From Planctomyces sp. (GTDB taxonomy: Bacteria; Planctomycetota; Planctomycetia; Planctomycetales; Planctomycetaceae), in NCBI GenBank assembly GCA_016795105.1, contig JAEUIH010000024.1, positions 1 to 64,000 on the forward strand: 64,000 nt of DNA. Reading direction: 5' to 3'. A program made the translations under genes and the position numbers. This document shows positions 42,254 to 50,267 of the stretch, one piece after another; within the stretch, counting starts at the first letter, position 1, and each line of letters opens with the position of its first letter. Under the pieces are notes generated by a model. It had not been told where the DNA came from. It searched no databases and saw nothing but the letters and a program-made list of their open reading frames with translations.

Positions 42254-45216
42254 AACCTTCTACGGAATGTCTGGAAGCGTCTCAAGTCGATTCGCTGCTG
42301 CTGGGAAACTTGACTCCGGAGGAATACCAGGCAGTACAGGACCACCTGGAAAGCTGCGAAACATGTCGGACTCGCGTTGAAACGACAATCGGACCTGAGC
42401 AGTGGTGGAGCGATGTTCAGAGCGTGCTTCGCAGCCATTCATCGCTTCACGCGGCAGCTTCTCTCCGAGCCGCTGGAGGTTTTCGCGTTGAAGAAGTCAA
42501 CGCTGATGCTGCGAGTCTCGGAGAGACTCGCCTACGTGAAAGCGTTCTCGATCTGCTGGGACCAACAGACGACCCCAACATGCTTGGTCGTATCGGCTCG
42601 TACGAAATCATCGGGCTGTTGGGGCAAGGCGGAATGGGAGCAGTCTTTAAGGGTTTTGATCGATCGCTCAATCGCTTCGTGGCTATCAAGATGTTGTTGC
42701 CGCATTTGGCGGCGTCGGGAGCGGCTCGCAAACGATTTGCTCGCGAAGGACAGGCGGTTGCGGCTGTGGTCGATGATCACGTGATGGCAATCCACTGCGT
42801 TGACGAGTGGCGAGGCGTTCCGTATCTGGTGATGACCTACACTCGAGGGTGTTCGCTTCAAAAGCGACTTAGCGGCAATGGGCCGTTGAGAGTGCGCGAG
42901 ATTCTGCGCATCGGAATGCAAGCCGCCAGGGGACTTGCCGCGGCCCATGCGCAAGGCATTGTGCATCGAGACATCAAACCGGCGAATATCTTTCTCGACC
43001 AAAACGTCGAACGTGTGCAATTGATGGATTTTGGCTTAGCCCGCGCTGTCGACGATGCCAGTCTTACTCGCTCCGGCACACTTGCTGGTACCCCGCAGTA
43101 TATGTCTCCCGAGCAAGCTCGCGCTGAAACAGTTGATCATCGAAGTGATCTGTTCAGCCTTGGCAGTGTGATGTATGCCATGTGTACGGGGCATGCTCCA
43201 TTCCGAGCCGAATCCAGCTATAGCATCCTGCGAATGATCACCGACAAAGAACCTCGACCGATTCCCGAGATCAACTCGGATATACCAGAATGGCTTTGCA
43301 CGATCATCAGTAAGTTGATGGCGAAGCAAGCCAGTGATCGGTTTGGCTCGGCCCAGGAGGTCGCGAGGCTTCTTGAAGATTGTTTGGCTCATGTGCAGCA
43401 GCCAACAGTGAAGAAACTACCTGACAGCCTCATACAGCATCACCTGCTGGCAACTGTTTCGCCCCGCCGAGCCGGTTTGATGAAGCGATTCAAAGGACTT
43501 GGTATTCGATCCTGGCTGCTCGCGGGCATCAGTGTTGCGGCGATCATGTTGATTGCCATGATGCTTCAGGACAACGGCCCCAATTCGAATGAGCTCAAAA
43601 ACGATGAAGCAAAGGCGGCTTCGGATTGCGCTGTCGTGATGGTGATGCATCCAGCAGAATTGCGAAACGGAAATACGATTCAGCGTGCAGCAGCAGCGAA
43701 AACGCTGCAACTGCTCACCGCTGACGACTATTGCGGCATCCTGGGCTACTACTCAGTTTCTGCTAAGACCGACACCTACTGGCTATGGGGCGACGGAACG
43801 GCGTTGCAAAAAATCGGAGAAGATCGAGATAAAATGCGAGCTGCTATCGCGGAATCCAGCACGGGCGACTTTCCGACACTTGAACCGGCGTTCAACATGG
43901 CTGTTGACGCGTTCCAGAAAGTAAACACAAAGCAGAAACTCATGATCGTCTTCACCGATGGCACTCCGCTGTTCGTTGATGCGACCCTGATTGACAGGTT
44001 TCGCGATGCCGGGATCAAAGTCTCTGTGATTCACGTCGATGTTCTTCGGATCAAGGAGAGGCCGCTACTAAAACGTCTGGCGGACGAGACCGGAGGAACG
44101 TATCACTACGCGTTGGCATCGCAGGCCAACGTGGTCGATACGCTTTTCGTCAGGGAAGTTCAGTCGCTTCGCTCGAACAGTAATGCGGCGTTGCAGAAAA
44201 TCGCAGTCGCGTTTCACATGATTCACGATAAAGTTGGCTCGTTTCCTGGCAGTCGCATGAAGCATTTAGATCGGCAGGAAAATGAATTCGAACATCCGTA
44301 TAGCTGGCGAGTTGCGATCCTTCCGTACATCGGGCAGCAAGAACTCTTTGACAAATATCGATTCGACGAGCCGTGGGATAGTGACAATAACCTGGCCTTA
44401 TTGTCAGAAATGCCCGAATTTTACCGCAGTCCACACGCACCGCGAGATCAGCGTCCAGGTAATACCAATCTGCTCGGCTTTGCTACCGAGCAGGGCGGGC
44501 TGGGGTTGAAGGGAGGTGAAACAATGTCCAGCTTCACGGATGGAACGTCCAATACGATCCTGATCGTCGAAACGGCTCATAGCGTGCCCTGGACCAAGCC
44601 AGAGGACCTGACGGAATCGAAAGTTGAGCCCATCGCTGGACATCCATTGCGATTTGTCCTGGCAGACGGCAGTGTCGGTGAAATGAACTCTATCGACACC
44701 GATAACCTGGAAAAAATGATCACACGCAACGGCGGTGAAGTCATTCGAATAGAGCCGGCGGACAATCCGAAAGCGGTCGATGAGAGCAACGCACACGCGA
44801 TCGATCATCGCAGCGCCCGATCAGTCGTCGAAGCCTATATAGAGCTGGCACTGGCAGGTGATATCGCGAAGGCGGCTGCGTTGTCAAAGAATTCTCCGGC
44901 TGATCCAAAACAGATTGCAGAGATTCCGGAGTTTCTCAACGTCCAGCGTTTGAAGATCCAAACGGTCTACGTCAACGATCCGGCGAAACCGACGCGGGCC
45001 CTGGCAACTTCGGCAGCAGTGAAGCTCGACGAAGAACACAAGCAACCTGATGGTCAGCGCGATGGCTTCATGGTGTTCGGGCTTGAGCTGACCGATGACA
45101 AATGGTTTGTGATCGATATCGACTTTGAATCGGAATCAGGTGCTGAAAAGGAGCTGCAGCGATTTCTGGAAGCGAATCCAAAGTCAATCGGACTGCCACC
45201 GAGCCCAAAGAATTGA
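42250..45216 (+). CDS. Zinc-finger/Ser-Thr kinase/VWA-like/DUF1559 fusion protein
   Basis: 988 aa. Order: anti-sigma-like zinc finger with H32, C36, C39 (DHLESCETC); kinase about 118-380 with GQGGMG, Lys147 in VAIKMLL, HRDIKPAN (239-246), DFGLA (260-264), MSPEQA; membrane helix about 421-440; VWA-like domain about 455-630 (LTADDYCGILGYYSV, KLMIVFTDGTP); DUF1559 domain about 645-830 (YSWRVAILPYIGQQELFDK, GTSNTILIVET, FVLADGSVGEM), here without its pilin-like N-terminus; and a C-terminal ~140-aa domain (VVEAYIELALAGDIAKAAALS). A complete kinase whose extracellular half joins two modules normally found in separate exported proteins. Coupled to the sigma gene at 41645, which it may bind through the zinc finger. 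Confidence 0.88.
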   Translation: MKPSTECLEASQVDSLLLGNLTPEEYQAVQDHLESCETCRTRVETTIGPEQWWSDVQSVLRSHSSLHAAASLRAAGGFRVEEVNADAASLGETRLRESVLDLLGPTDDPNMLGRIGSYEIIGLLGQGGMGAVFKGFDRSLNRFVAIKMLLPHLAASGAARKRFAREGQAVAAVVDDHVMAIHCVDEWRGVPYLVMTYTRGCSLQKRLSGNGPLRVREILRIGMQAARGLAAAHAQGIVHRDIKPANIFLDQNVERVQLMDFGLARAVDDASLTRSGTLAGTPQYMSPEQARAETVDHRSDLFSLGSVMYAMCTGHAPFRAESSYSILRMITDKEPRPIPEINSDIPEWLCTIISKLMAKQASDRFGSAQEVARLLEDCLAHVQQPTVKKLPDSLIQHHLLATVSPRRAGLMKRFKGLGIRSWLLAGISVAAIMLIAMMLQDNGPNSNELKNDEAKAASDCAVVMVMHPAELRNGNTIQRAAAAKTLQLLTADDYCGILGYYSVSAKTDTYWLWGDGTALQKIGEDRDKMRAAIAESSTGDFPTLEPAFNMAVDAFQKVNTKQKLMIVFTDGTPLFVDATLIDRFRDAGIKVSVIHVDVLRIKERPLLKRLADETGGTYHYALASQANVVDTLFVREVQSLRSNSNAALQKIAVAFHMIHDKVGSFPGSRMKHLDRQENEFEHPYSWRVAILPYIGQQELFDKYRFDEPWDSDNNLALLSEMPEFYRSPHAPRDQRPGNTNLLGFATEQGGLGLKGGETMSSFTDGTSNTILIVETAHSVPWTKPEDLTESKVEPIAGHPLRFVLADGSVGEMNSIDTDNLEKMITRNGGEVIRIEPADNPKAVDESNAHAIDHRSARSVVEAYIELALAGDIAKAAALSKNSPADPKQIAEIPEFLNVQRLKIQTVYVNDPAKPTRALATSAAVKLDEEHKQPDGQRDGFMVFGLELTDDKWFVIDIDFESESGAEKELQRFLEANPKSIGLPPSPKN

Positions 45217-45343
45217 CCTTAAAGATTTCGGTTCTTACGGCCGCTATCGGTGATCATCAAGTGTACTGGTGTGACTCTGCCAATTTCTTTGACGATGCTG
45301 CCAACGATCGACACGTCCGCCAGAGCCGCGCGACCCTCTGCCG

Positions 45344-45387
45344 TAGTTGCCAAACCTCGGTGCCACCGGCACGGGGCCGGTGGGGCC
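45344..45387 (+). repeat. Hairpin repeat, copy 1
   Basis: TAGTTGCCAAACCTCGGTG leader followed by the CCACCGGC / GCCGGTGG stem and ACGGG loop. Plus orientation, preceded by G so the leading tetranucleotide is GTAG. Confidence 0.8.
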
Positions 45388-45412
45388 GGTGGCAGTGTTT
45401 TCGCTTGCCGCG

Positions 45413-45456
45413 TAGTTGCCAAACCTGTTCACCGCTGGCACAGGGCCAGCGGGGTC
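45413..45456 (+). repeat. Hairpin repeat, copy 2
   Basis: TAGTTGCCAAACCTGTTCA leader followed by the CCGCTGGC / GCCAGCGG stem and ACAGG loop. Plus orientation, preceded by G (GTAG). Confidence 0.8.
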
Positions 45457-45491
45457 TTCAGTGATGGCCACTGAGCAACTTACCCTCTGCG

Positions 45492-45536
45492 GGCCCCAAC
45501 CGACCCCGCGTCGGTTGAGCCCCGGTTTGGCCACTA
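45492..45536 (-). repeat. Hairpin repeat, copy 3
   Basis: Minus orientation. Stem CAACCGAC / GTCGGTTG; the leader appears as GGTTTGGCCACTA on the plus strand. The base before the leader gives TTAG instead of GTAG on the minus strand. Confidence 0.8.
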
Positions 45537-45563
45537 AGCACGTCCTCCCCACACAACCCCCAA

Positions 45564-45608
45564 GGCCCCAACCGACCCCGTGTCGGTTGAGCCCCGGTTT
45601 GGCAACTA
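45564..45608 (-). repeat. Hairpin repeat, copy 4
   Basis: Minus orientation, 45 bp nearly identical to copy 3 (stem CAACCGAC / GTCGGTTG; leader GGTTTGGCAACTA). The downstream GCGCGTCC also parallels the GCACGTCC after copy 3, so copies 3 and 4 look like a recent ~72-bp tandem duplication. Confidence 0.8.
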
Positions 45609-45779
45609 AGCGCGTCCTTGCGACAGCCCATGACTGGTGGACTCTCAGATTAGTGAAGAGTATGTAGTTGACCCAGTTCGAGATCAGCTCCCTGTGTTTT
45701 TAAACTGCCATGCGAAGCTGACCATCAGTGACCAGGCGGCTGCCGTCACATCGCTGCCGAGAATTGCCTCGGCGGCGGG

Positions 45780-47093
45780 TCATGTGAGTCCGTCCAGGGG
45801 CCCACTGGCTGAACCGAACCGGTCGATCTCAATGCCACCTTTCTGCAGCATTGACGTGTAAAGATTGCACAAAGGTTGTTGGTCGACGCCCATCAGAGGA
45901 ATTTTTTTCTCGGTACTGACGGGAACTTCCGGTGCAGGATTCAGTTCGTGGTTCACCTCTTCCAGGTAAGGGTGGTTAAAGGCAAGATGCTGACCGTGCT
46001 GGAATCCGCCTCCGGCGAGGATCACGGGAAGATTGTAGGTCCAGTGGGTGTTTCCATCTCGCAGGTTGCTGGTCATCATCACCATGGTGGAATTCAGCAA
46101 AGTCGAGTCGGCTTCCTGACTGTTCTTCAGTTTGCTGAGCAGTCCGGCAAACGACTGAATCAACTCCGCCTCAACTTTGCGGCAGGCGTCCAGCTTGCCT
46201 GGTTCTTTGCCATGGTGAGAAAGGTCATGGTGCATTCCGAACGTCATCAAACTCACTGATCGTGTGGAGTCGGTCACCAGCGCGAGGTGGATCATGTCGA
46301 TCATCAGTTGAAACTTTGCTCTTTGCTGCTGGTTGTCACTGATGTCGTGAGGTTCGCTGCCGATCGTTGATGGCTTGGGGCGATTGACCCATTCGCGAAC
46401 CATTTTGAGTTGACGTTCCACGTCGCGAACGGACTCGAAGTACTCCTGCACTCGATGGCGGTCGGTGCTGCTGATTCGAACATTCAGTCCTTTGGCTCTC
46501 TCATTGACGAAGTCGAGCATGCTGCGGCCTTCATCGATTCGGCGTAATTCAGCTTCCATTTCGGCCGGAGAAGCAGCAAGGAAGAGTTTCCTGAAAACTT
46601 CTGACGGTCTGTCGATCGCCGGGATCGAAACACCGTTTGCTGTGACTGAAAGTGAGGGCCCCTGAGTCGTCAACACGAAACTCTCGTACCGCGTCTCTCC
46701 GCGATACTGTGTGGCAAAAGCCTGGTCAACGGAAATCGTATTCTTGAGATTGTGAGAGTAGTCCGGATACGGAGCGCCGGTGAGCATGACAGCTTCCGCT
46801 TTGTGGCCGCCGCCGCCAGTATTGGGATGACTCAGGCCGCTGATCACAGTGAAGTCGTTCCGGAAATCTGCAAGGTGAGCAAGATGCGAAGGAAGGACGT
46901 AATCTCGCCCCGCCGTCACCGGAACGAAGGCGGTCGGATCAAAGCCGAAGGGAACTCCGATGCAAACCATGCGTCGTGGCGACAACGCTGGTGTGGCTCC
47001 GAGACTCGCTTTCGGCAGCATGCCTTCCAGCATCGGCAGGCCGATCGCAATGCCTGCGTGTTTCAGAGCAAGTCGGCGTGGGATTCGTTTCAT
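45780..47093 (-). CDS. DUF1552 family exported protein
   Basis: 437 aa. The start is RIPRRLALKHAGIAIGLPML, a twin-arginine-like signal typical of DUF1552 proteins. Family blocks: RRMVCIGVPFGFDPTAFVP, DFTVISGLSHPNTGGGGHK, and a C-terminal NLRDGNTHWTYNLPVILAGGG with GQHLAFNHPY. These are always encoded beside DUF1587/1592/1588/1585 proteins in planctomycetes, as here (47147-49756 on the same strand, 53 bp upstream). The pair is thought to act in an exported redox or hydrolytic function; biochemistry not established. Confidence 0.95.
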   Translation of the reverse strand: MKRIPRRLALKHAGIAIGLPMLEGMLPKASLGATPALSPRRMVCIGVPFGFDPTAFVPVTAGRDYVLPSHLAHLADFRNDFTVISGLSHPNTGGGGHKAEAVMLTGAPYPDYSHNLKNTISVDQAFATQYRGETRYESFVLTTQGPSLSVTANGVSIPAIDRPSEVFRKLFLAASPAEMEAELRRIDEGRSMLDFVNERAKGLNVRISSTDRHRVQEYFESVRDVERQLKMVREWVNRPKPSTIGSEPHDISDNQQQRAKFQLMIDMIHLALVTDSTRSVSLMTFGMHHDLSHHGKEPGKLDACRKVEAELIQSFAGLLSKLKNSQEADSTLLNSTMVMMTSNLRDGNTHWTYNLPVILAGGGFQHGQHLAFNHPYLEEVNHELNPAPEVPVSTEKKIPLMGVDQQPLCNLYTSMLQKGGIEIDRFGSASGPLDGLT

Positions 47094-47146
47094 GGGAGGG
47101 CTTCTTTATGGACGGTAATCACTTTTGTACGCGACGGAGTCTATGG

Positions 47147-49756
47147 CTATTTTCGAATAAAGAGTTCGCTTTGTACCACTTCCAGAATCAGCGAACGGAG
47201 ACCGAATCCGGTTGCTTCAGATTTCATAAGAATGTGATCAACGACAATTTCGTCACCAACTTCAACACTCGTGCCCGTCGCAAAGGTGACGAGTTTGTGG
47301 ACAAGGTTACGAGCCAGAAGTTCCGGCTGTGCCGCGAGCGCAGATTTGTAGCTGCGAACATCGGCAATTTCTGTCCCGCTGGGAAGTTCGCATCGGGTGT
47401 CTACCGCTGACCCCTTGAGGTATTTCACGGCACCGTAATGATCCCCAAAAAACGCCCGGGCATCCGGCAATTTCTCTCCGGTTTCTGTTGTTCGATAGTG
47501 ATCGCGATAGCGGCCGATGGGATCAAAGGCTTCGAGCACAAAGCCGGGTGGGTCAATCTTCTGATGGCAACCAGCACAGGTACTGACGGATTGGTGTCTG
47601 GCCAATTGCTCGCGGATGGTCGTTGCGCCGCGAGTGTCTGGTTCGATACCTCCGGCATTCGGTGGTGGAGGTGGAGCTGGTGTGCCCAGGATCCTTTCGA
47701 GCAGCCAGGCTCCGCGCAACACGGGCGACGTATTCGAACCGTTGGCCGTGACTTTGAGCACACTCGCCTGCGTCAGGAGTCCACCACGGACGCTGTCTGC
47801 GGGAAGTTCTGTCCTCCGCAGAGATGCACCTCTCATCATCGGCAGTTCATAATGTTCTGCAAGACGCTGGTTGAGAAATGTATAGGGTGCCGAAACAAGC
47901 AATGCCGGACTTTGATTTTGCTCCACAAGATCTCGAAAGAATGCATGAGTTTCCTTCACGATCGAATCATGCAGCAGAACATCCTGACGTCCGTCATGAA
48001 TCCCCTCGAAGTACTCCGGAAAAAGATCGCGGTCCGGCGTGGTTGCGTTCATCTCTCGCAGGTTCAGCCATTGAGAAAGGAAGTCGTTCACAAAAGACTC
48101 GAATTGTGGTGAAGAAATCAGCCGGTCGGTTTCTCTTCGGAGTATCTCAGGACGAATCAACTCGCCACTGTCCGCGACATGCCGCAACTCAGCATCGGGA
48201 GCAGATCGGGTCAGGAAGTAGGAGAGACGCGAGGCCAGTTCGTGATTGTTTAAGTTCTGTCCCTGCTCAACAAGGAAGAGAAAATCAGGGGAGCAGAGAG
48301 CAGCTCGATGTGCCGCATTGAACGCAACTTCAGGACATTCGCCTTTGGCGAGTCGCTCGCGAACCATGGCCTGATACAGCTCGATTTCCTCGACAGTCGC
48401 CGGGCGTCGAAAGGCTCGACTGAGAAATCGAGTTAATGTCTCATGCACGGTGGACTCGGTACGTTCTGCAGGCAACTGCACGGTAACAGGATCTGTCAGA
48501 TGACGATACCCACGCACCGGGCGAAGGATGGAATCCGGGACTCGCACATTCCTGGCGATCTCTATAGCCGAAACAATCTCGGTCTGGTCGCCGTAGAGTA
48601 AGCGGTGGCCCTCAGGAGGCCATGTGTCGTGAAGTGGTCCAGTGATCTCGACTGGCTTCACCACGATGGCAGGTCCCACGGTCGGGATAGGAGGATTTGG
48701 ATTGTTGATGAAGTGCCACCCCTCTGGAATCTTCTCCTGTTTGTCCGGCAAATAGACGCTGTACCCGGCATCGATCCGTACCCTTGCCATGCGCCAGGGA
48801 GCAATGATAATGGACTCGCCGCGTTCGAAGGGGTGAGTCAACTCAACAACGCTCTCCTCCCGATGTCGTGCGTCGAAATGTCCCAGCAACTCCCGTCGCT
48901 TACCAGCTGCGGCCAGCCAGACACTGAATATCAAGTCTTCACCGTTCACTGTGTCGCGTGCTTCTGTCGTGATGCGAATCCGATACCTGCCTGGCGTTTC
49001 CAGTGTCAATGCTTCGAACTGCCGAAGGTACGCAGGCACTTCGATATGAGTGTCCAGAAAGAAGTGCAGATCTTCTCCACGCAGGTTGCACTGCAGTTGG
49101 TTATGGGCGTGGCCGTGAAAAGGTTCTTCCATTTTGTGGTTGTATGAGAACCGATGTGTGTTCGTCTGCGGCTCGGCCTGACGGACGCTGGCGGCTTCCA
49201 GCGCGCGATCGGCTGCCGCCATGTACTGCTGAATATGAACGGGCGAGATGCTGAGTCCTTCTGACTGATTGCTGAAGCCGTCGATCAGTTCATCCTCAGG
49301 CAGGAGATCACGCAATGGGGTGTCAATGTCAAGCAGATCGCGGACCGTGTTTTCATACTCAAGCCTGTTCAGTCGGCGGACCTGAACCCGGCCAGTATCA
49401 CCTCGCCGCGTCAAAGCCTCCGCATGAAAGGCGGCTTTTAACGCCGCGAGAGTTGCGGTTGTCTCCCGTTTCGGCGGGCGTTCTCCTTCGTTCGGTGGAG
49501 GCATCTCACCGCTCTGCACGCGAGTGAGAACTCGGCTCCAGGCCTTGTGGTTCGACGGTTGAGACAGATCCGCTCCCAGCAGGTCGGCCCGAAAATTGCC
49601 CTCGGAAGTGGCTTCGTTATGACATGCCACGCAATGCTGTTGCACGAAATGCAGCGGCGCCTCCGAAATGACGGAAGGTTCAGCCGCAATTGAAATAGCC
49701 ACTGTTGAAAGAGGAAGCAATGAAATGATCACAAGGATAGAGCTTGTCGGCTTCAT
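47147..49756 (-). CDS. DUF1587/1592/1588/1585 cytochrome-type exported protein
   Basis: 869 aa. Signal peptide 1-25. A planctomycete cytochrome C-type domain near the start with heme motif CVACH (about 42-46) in FVQQHCVACHNEATSEGNFR. Then DUF1587 (LNRLEYENTVRDLLDI), a carbohydrate-binding-like middle, DUF1592 (LASRLSYFLTRSAPDAELR), DUF1588 (RGGLLTQASVLKVTANGSNTSPVLRG, ending in a second CxxCH, STCAGCHQKIDPPGF) and DUF1585 at the C-terminus (LVHKLVTFATGTSVEV). Two heme sites make it a periplasmic redox protein. First gene of an operon with the DUF1552 gene. Confidence 0.95.
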   Translation of the reverse strand: MKPTSSILVIISLLPLSTVAISIAAEPSVISEAPLHFVQQHCVACHNEATSEGNFRADLLGADLSQPSNHKAWSRVLTRVQSGEMPPPNEGERPPKRETTATLAALKAAFHAEALTRRGDTGRVQVRRLNRLEYENTVRDLLDIDTPLRDLLPEDELIDGFSNQSEGLSISPVHIQQYMAAADRALEAASVRQAEPQTNTHRFSYNHKMEEPFHGHAHNQLQCNLRGEDLHFFLDTHIEVPAYLRQFEALTLETPGRYRIRITTEARDTVNGEDLIFSVWLAAAGKRRELLGHFDARHREESVVELTHPFERGESIIIAPWRMARVRIDAGYSVYLPDKQEKIPEGWHFINNPNPPIPTVGPAIVVKPVEITGPLHDTWPPEGHRLLYGDQTEIVSAIEIARNVRVPDSILRPVRGYRHLTDPVTVQLPAERTESTVHETLTRFLSRAFRRPATVEEIELYQAMVRERLAKGECPEVAFNAAHRAALCSPDFLFLVEQGQNLNNHELASRLSYFLTRSAPDAELRHVADSGELIRPEILRRETDRLISSPQFESFVNDFLSQWLNLREMNATTPDRDLFPEYFEGIHDGRQDVLLHDSIVKETHAFFRDLVEQNQSPALLVSAPYTFLNQRLAEHYELPMMRGASLRRTELPADSVRGGLLTQASVLKVTANGSNTSPVLRGAWLLERILGTPAPPPPPNAGGIEPDTRGATTIREQLARHQSVSTCAGCHQKIDPPGFVLEAFDPIGRYRDHYRTTETGEKLPDARAFFGDHYGAVKYLKGSAVDTRCELPSGTEIADVRSYKSALAAQPELLARNLVHKLVTFATGTSVEVGDEIVVDHILMKSEATGFGLRSLILEVVQSELFIRK

Positions 49757-49840
49757 GAATCAGCTCGGTTCGATTTCAGATGTATCTCTCTTTCCGCCGT
49801 TTCTAACTGCGTAATGACTTTTTAGCCAGCCACAACATGA

Positions 49841-49890
49841 AGTTGTTTGCTGCTGGCGTTTTGTGCAGCGAAGATTGCAGCGAGTTGATT
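49841..49890 (+). repeat. Composite repeat, left module, copy B
   Basis: Begins AAGTTGTTTGCTGCTGGCG and matches 9753-9801 over about 50 bp. Separated from the inverted repeat by an ACCACGAA-type palindrome that copy A does not have. Confidence 0.75.
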
Positions 49891-49924
49891 CCGACTGCAT
49901 CCAGCGCGCAGCGAGCGTGATTGG

Positions 49925-50009
49925 TAACCACGAAATACACCGACCACACGAAAAGACACAATCGAGCACTTCTGCGATTTTTCCGTCTCTTCCGCGTCTT
50001 CCGTGGTCA
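49925..50009. repeat. ACCACGAA-type dispersed palindrome
   Basis: TAACCACGAAATACACCGACC (49925 on) is roughly mirrored by GTCTTCCGTGGTCA (about 49996-50009). This resembles the ACCACGAA...TTCGTGGT palindromes that are dispersed in many bacterial genomes. Only this copy is in the window. Confidence 0.5.
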
Positions 50010-50010
50010 A

Positions 50011-50149
50011 AAAGTACTCATCACGCTCCGCCGTGATGATGAGTCCCCTGATCCGATCATTGTAGATGTCCCCTGGCTGTCTGGATGGCTTCCAGCGTGC
50101 GCCGGCACTGCCAGGGTTCTACATCACGATGGAGCGTGATGAGTACTTT
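50011..50149. repeat. 139-bp inverted-repeat element, copy B (MITE/REP-like)
   Basis: Left arm 50011-50040 (AAAGTACTCATCACGCTCCG...) and right arm 50121-50149 pair with three differences. The centre keeps the GGATGGCTTCCAGCG-TGCG and CTGCCAGGGTTC pieces found in copy A at 9956-10092. No ORF. Confidence 0.8.
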
Positions 50150-50267
50150 CGGGACGATGACCCTCCGACCCGGCTGCAAATCGGCGTGTGGCATGGAACC
50201 ACGGTGAGTATTCCACTGATCGAAGCCTTCAGGTTTCATCAATTCAGCAGAACAGATGCCCCCCTTC

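Larger units (their letters stand above)
45344..45608. repeat. Array of four hairpin repeats with covarying stems
   Basis: Four ~44-bp copies of one element: two on the plus strand (45344, 45413), then two inverted (ending 45536 and 45608). Each reads (G/T)TAG-TTGCCAAACC, then a stem-loop. Stems differ between copies but pair perfectly: CCACCGGC/GCCGGTGG, CCGCTGGC/GCCAGCGG, and CAACCGAC/GTCGGTTG in the inverted pair. The loop ACRGG is conserved. This is covariation, so the fold is under selection or copied as such. The leading GTAG tetranucleotide and paired opposing orientation recall REP/BIME elements. Not CRISPR: spacing is irregular and orientation mixed. Confidence 0.85.
45217..45779. 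other. Intergenic region with hairpin repeat array
   Basis: 563 bp between the kinase and the convergent DUF1552 gene. It contains the four-copy hairpin repeat array at 45344-45608. No protein gene is supported; the small open frames here run through the repeats. Confidence 0.6.
49757..50267. other. Intergenic region with composite repeat
   Basis: 511 bp. Holds, left to right, copy B of the ~50-bp module (49841-49890), an ACCACGAA-type palindrome (49925-50009) and copy B of the inverted-repeat element (50011-50149). No gene is supported. Confidence 0.6.

Noticed and set aside
45344-45608. CRISPR array
   Set aside because: Copies are in both orientations, spacing is irregular, and the intervening DNA is not spacer-like; the repeat is a covarying hairpin.
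45344-45608. Integron attC sites
   Set aside because: No RYYYAAC/GTTRRRY ends or cassette ORFs between copies, and no integrase gene is seen.
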